Below are positions 23,341 through 25,325 of a stretch of 25,325 bases of DNA, in pieces. Every line of letters starts with the position of its first letter. The stretch's first letter is position 1. The notes beneath the pieces are model-generated. The model did not search any database. It worked only from the letters and a program-made list of their open reading frames with translations, and was not told the origin of the DNA. The DNA comes from Dunaliella salina (lineage: Eukaryota; Chlorophyta; Chlorophyceae; Chlamydomonadales; Dunaliellaceae), in the NCBI GenBank assembly GCA_002284615.2, contig MU069574.1, positions 110,606 through 135,930 on the forward strand, in the 5' to 3' direction. Both the position numbers and the translations under genes were made by a program.

Positions 23341-23640
23341 AGACCCCTTCACAAATGATCCCCTCTGCATACTTGGCCAAACAAAAGACAAAGCCCACAA
23401 AACTGCAACCAACTTCACTATGATTCTGTCAAGACCTTCACAAAATTTAACAGCGCCAGACATGCCATTCAGTTTCTCAACCCAAGCAATGGACCCTCCG
23501 GATCTCCACTAGTTAATTTTTATCCTAGTTTAGATACTGGTGAGACTCATGGTCAGTGACAGCGCTGACTGTGGGATCTTTCCTTAAGGCACGCTGGATA
23601 CGTCCAGCGTAGGCTTTTACTTTTTACTTTTTACAATGGA
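23341..23640 (+). mobile_element. Family D C-terminal end and 3' UTR
   Basis: DPFTNDPLCILGQTKDKAHK matches the SPLINLGLTQQKAKSLA segment of family C, and ends at AMDPPDLH-stop (near 23512). Then CTAGTTTAGATACTGGTGAG, CTTTCCTTAAGGCACGC and TAGGCTTTTACTTTTTAC resemble a diverged family C-type 3' UTR. It continues the plus-strand family D frame lost at 21575, so everything from 21576 to 23340 is a later insertion. Confidence 0.65.
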
Positions 23641-23884
23641 GGGTGTGTGTGTGTGTGGGAGGGGGGCTGTGTACAGTGATTAAATGTTTATCAAGTGAAT
23701 GTGGCAATTTTATTCCTCGACTTCCTGGGGTTGCCTGCCTGGAGTTATCCTAGGCTTTGCGCATGCCATGGTTGATAATGCCACTGGATTGACGCTTTGT
23801 AAGGGTAATGCCTTTTGACGTCTGATAAATAAACGAGTATAAACTTTTAGATTAACATCCTCCACAAATACTCGGTGCCTTGGT
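23641..23884. other. Intervening sequence with a short (TG)n
   Basis: A short TG run lies at about 23644-23657. Nothing else is recognised up to the family C-like 3' end at 23885. Confidence 0.5.
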
Positions 23885-25100
23885 ACAGAAAAGAAAAGAA
23901 GAGTCTATGCAGGCCAGAGGCCGCTTGCACTAAGGGAAGGTCGACGTCCACTACTAACAAGCTAGCAAGCTAGCAAGCTAGCAGTGGCCTCACCAGAAGG
24001 CTTACTTAACCTACACTAGACACAGCTAGCCTAGGAGCGAGCCTGGAACAGAGCTAATAAGGATATGGGGGGTTGTCCGCCATGCTCCTGGACGCCCGGA
24101 CTCTCCTTATATAATACATATATCCTGCTGTCCTCCGCCACCCGCCCAGCGCTGGCCAGCTATAGCATCCCCCCCCACTCCCTATCCCCCTGGAAATGAA
24201 GAGCATGTCTGGAGTTAATGATGGGGTTTTAATTTTGGATGGCATGGCAGGCTCAATTGCTAGTGGTTTAGCTTTTTGCTTGGTGAGGCCTAGATTCATA
24301 AGCGGTTTGATTGTGTATTCATGTGAACAGTGTCAGCCACGCCAATTTGCAACAATTGAACTTTGAAATTTCTGCGCTCTATCTCGAGGGTCGCGGTGCG
24401 TGCATTCAGGAAAGGACACTACAGCCTATACCAAAGCGCCCCCAACATAGACCCGGAAAGGACACCACAGCCTATACCGAAGCGCCCTCACCAGGACCTG
24501 CACCCACGGCCTCCACCGCCGCACTCCCGCAGGAGCGAGGCGTCTGAGCCACGCCGGGTTCGCCTGAAACGCATTGCGCCTGGATGATGCTCAATGTCAA
24601 TGCCAATTTAAATCAAATGAAGAGTCACTTTGTGATTTCTGTTCGGATTTCTTGAGCTGCGGGATGTAGGTCTGGTTACAGTGTGGGAATGTTGAGCTGC
24701 TGTGCACGTTCCAAAATGATTAAGGGGTTGGTGTCGGGACAGAATTTGAATTCAACAAGGTGTCCTGTCACGATCAGGGATCTGAGAGGGATCATGCACC
24801 ATATGGTGGACAGGTTGGCCTGGTATAGAGCGCAAAAAGACGGCACCCGGGCGGCTTTGGTGGCGGCCCGGCTGTTCAGAGCCAGCACAATTTGAAAACC
24901 CAATCAGGGATACTGCGTGTTATGTTTTCAGGGACTTGCATGCCCTGCTCCTGGAGTCTCTCGTTATTGCAGCAATCCATTGGCAGGCAAAAAGGGATGA
25001 ACCATTCCGTCCTTTACTGACGGCATGAACACAGAGACTAAGGCCTGCATGGTGTCTGTTGGTGTGCATCCCATTGTTGACTTGGTACAACTGAGGAGTA
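23885..25100 (-). mobile_element. Second family C-like copy, interrupted
   Basis: On the minus strand, NNGMHTNRHHAGLSLCVHAV (about 25080-25010) is the RHN region, GHLVEFKFCPDTNPLIILER (about 24770-24700) the E-x-K part, and MNLGLTKQKAKPLA with MADNPPYPY-stop (24299-24054) the C-terminus. The 3' UTR has two and a half AGCAAGCT units (23957-23983) and ends in TCTTTTCTTTTCTG near 23885. Frames are broken. A 253-bp insertion splits it at 24349. The 5' truncation lies near 25100. Confidence 0.75.
24349..24601. mobile_element. 253-bp insertion with 8-bp flanking repeat
   Basis: GCCAATTT occurs at 24341-24348 and 24602-24609, and alignment with the intact family C copy (CACCAATTAAGATGG... AAAGTCACTTTG near 21990-22030) shows that the sequence between is extra. 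Inside, GGAAAGGACACCACAGCCTA and TACCGAAGCGCC is repeated twice (about 24411-24442 and 24456-24488). No coding capacity or clear terminal repeats. The 8-bp duplication would fit a hAT-type element, but that is weak. Confidence 0.6.
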
Positions 25101-25325
25101 CCGTATAGACCCGTGACCAACACGCACCCCTTATTTTCAGCAATTAAATTTCTCCAGTCCTCACCAGTACGCACCCAGGAAGGTGTTTTCGGCATTAAGC
25201 ACGCCTTGTTACGCACCTTCCAGGAGAGCCTGTCCAATTTTTATCAGCATTACGCAAGCTGAAGTACGCACCTTAAAGAAGACCTACATGAAAATATCAA
25301 CATCTTTACGCCCCCACCCCAATTT
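25101..25325. other. ACGCACC-motif region, possible DNA transposon end
   Basis: ACGCACC recurs at about 25122, 25169, 25211 and 25266, with TTACGCCCCCACC near 25306, at spacings of about 40-55 bp. The stretch starts CCGTATAGACCCGTG. Short motifs repeated near one end are typical of transposase-binding subterminal repeats. The element runs off the right edge, so this cannot be confirmed. Confidence 0.3.

Overview
This is eukaryotic nuclear DNA. Coding sequence is split by GT-AG introns from about 100 bp to over 3 kb, the noncoding DNA is full of micro- and minisatellites, and about half the window is broken non-LTR retrotransposons. The retroelements look like the RandI/Dualen group known from green algae (RNase H plus a C-terminal R2-type endonuclease), and the helicase resembles plant SRS2-like UvrD proteins. 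A green alga, possibly a prasinophyte such as Cymbomonas, is my best guess, but this is an inference and not a read-out. A 580-base assembly gap lies inside a (TG)n tract at 10964-11543.

Left half (about 1-10343): one gene fills this part, on the minus strand. It is a superfamily 1A (UvrD/PcrA/SRS2-like) DNA helicase. I could place nine consecutive exons whose reading phases all agree: 10343-9980, 9873-9836, 9664-9581, 8958-8882, 5791-5698, 5289-5168, 4957-4838, 3964-3835 and 2634-2537. They carry the Q-motif region, Walker A, motifs Ia, Ic, II and III. Motifs IV-VI must lie beyond the left edge. The introns hold a 40-bp satellite, a GTGTCTGCC minisatellite, a partial duplicate of the motif II exon, a 55-bp tandem repeat, long AAT and GAA microsatellites and a 0.55-kb fold-back repeat.

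Middle (10344-11660): no gene. It holds a 169-bp MITE-like element flanked by TAA and the gapped TG tract.

Right half (11660-25325): a graveyard of nested retroelements. I name the families A, B, C and D for this report only. Family A (main copy 18150-12907, minus strand) has a PHD finger, an unknown conserved module, RNase H, a zinc knuckle with an RHN motif, and a PD-(D/E)XK-like C-terminal domain; the reverse transcriptase is missing. Family C has a 338-codon open C-terminal frame with the same zinc knuckle and endonuclease. Family D is a related copy read on the plus strand, and family B is a different LINE-like C-terminus. Several insertions can be dated relative to each other because the target duplication or the interrupted host sequence is visible. 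Three times, a minus-strand and a plus-strand retroelement meet 5' to 5' with both 3' tails pointing outward.

No cellular gene was recognised to the right of 10343.
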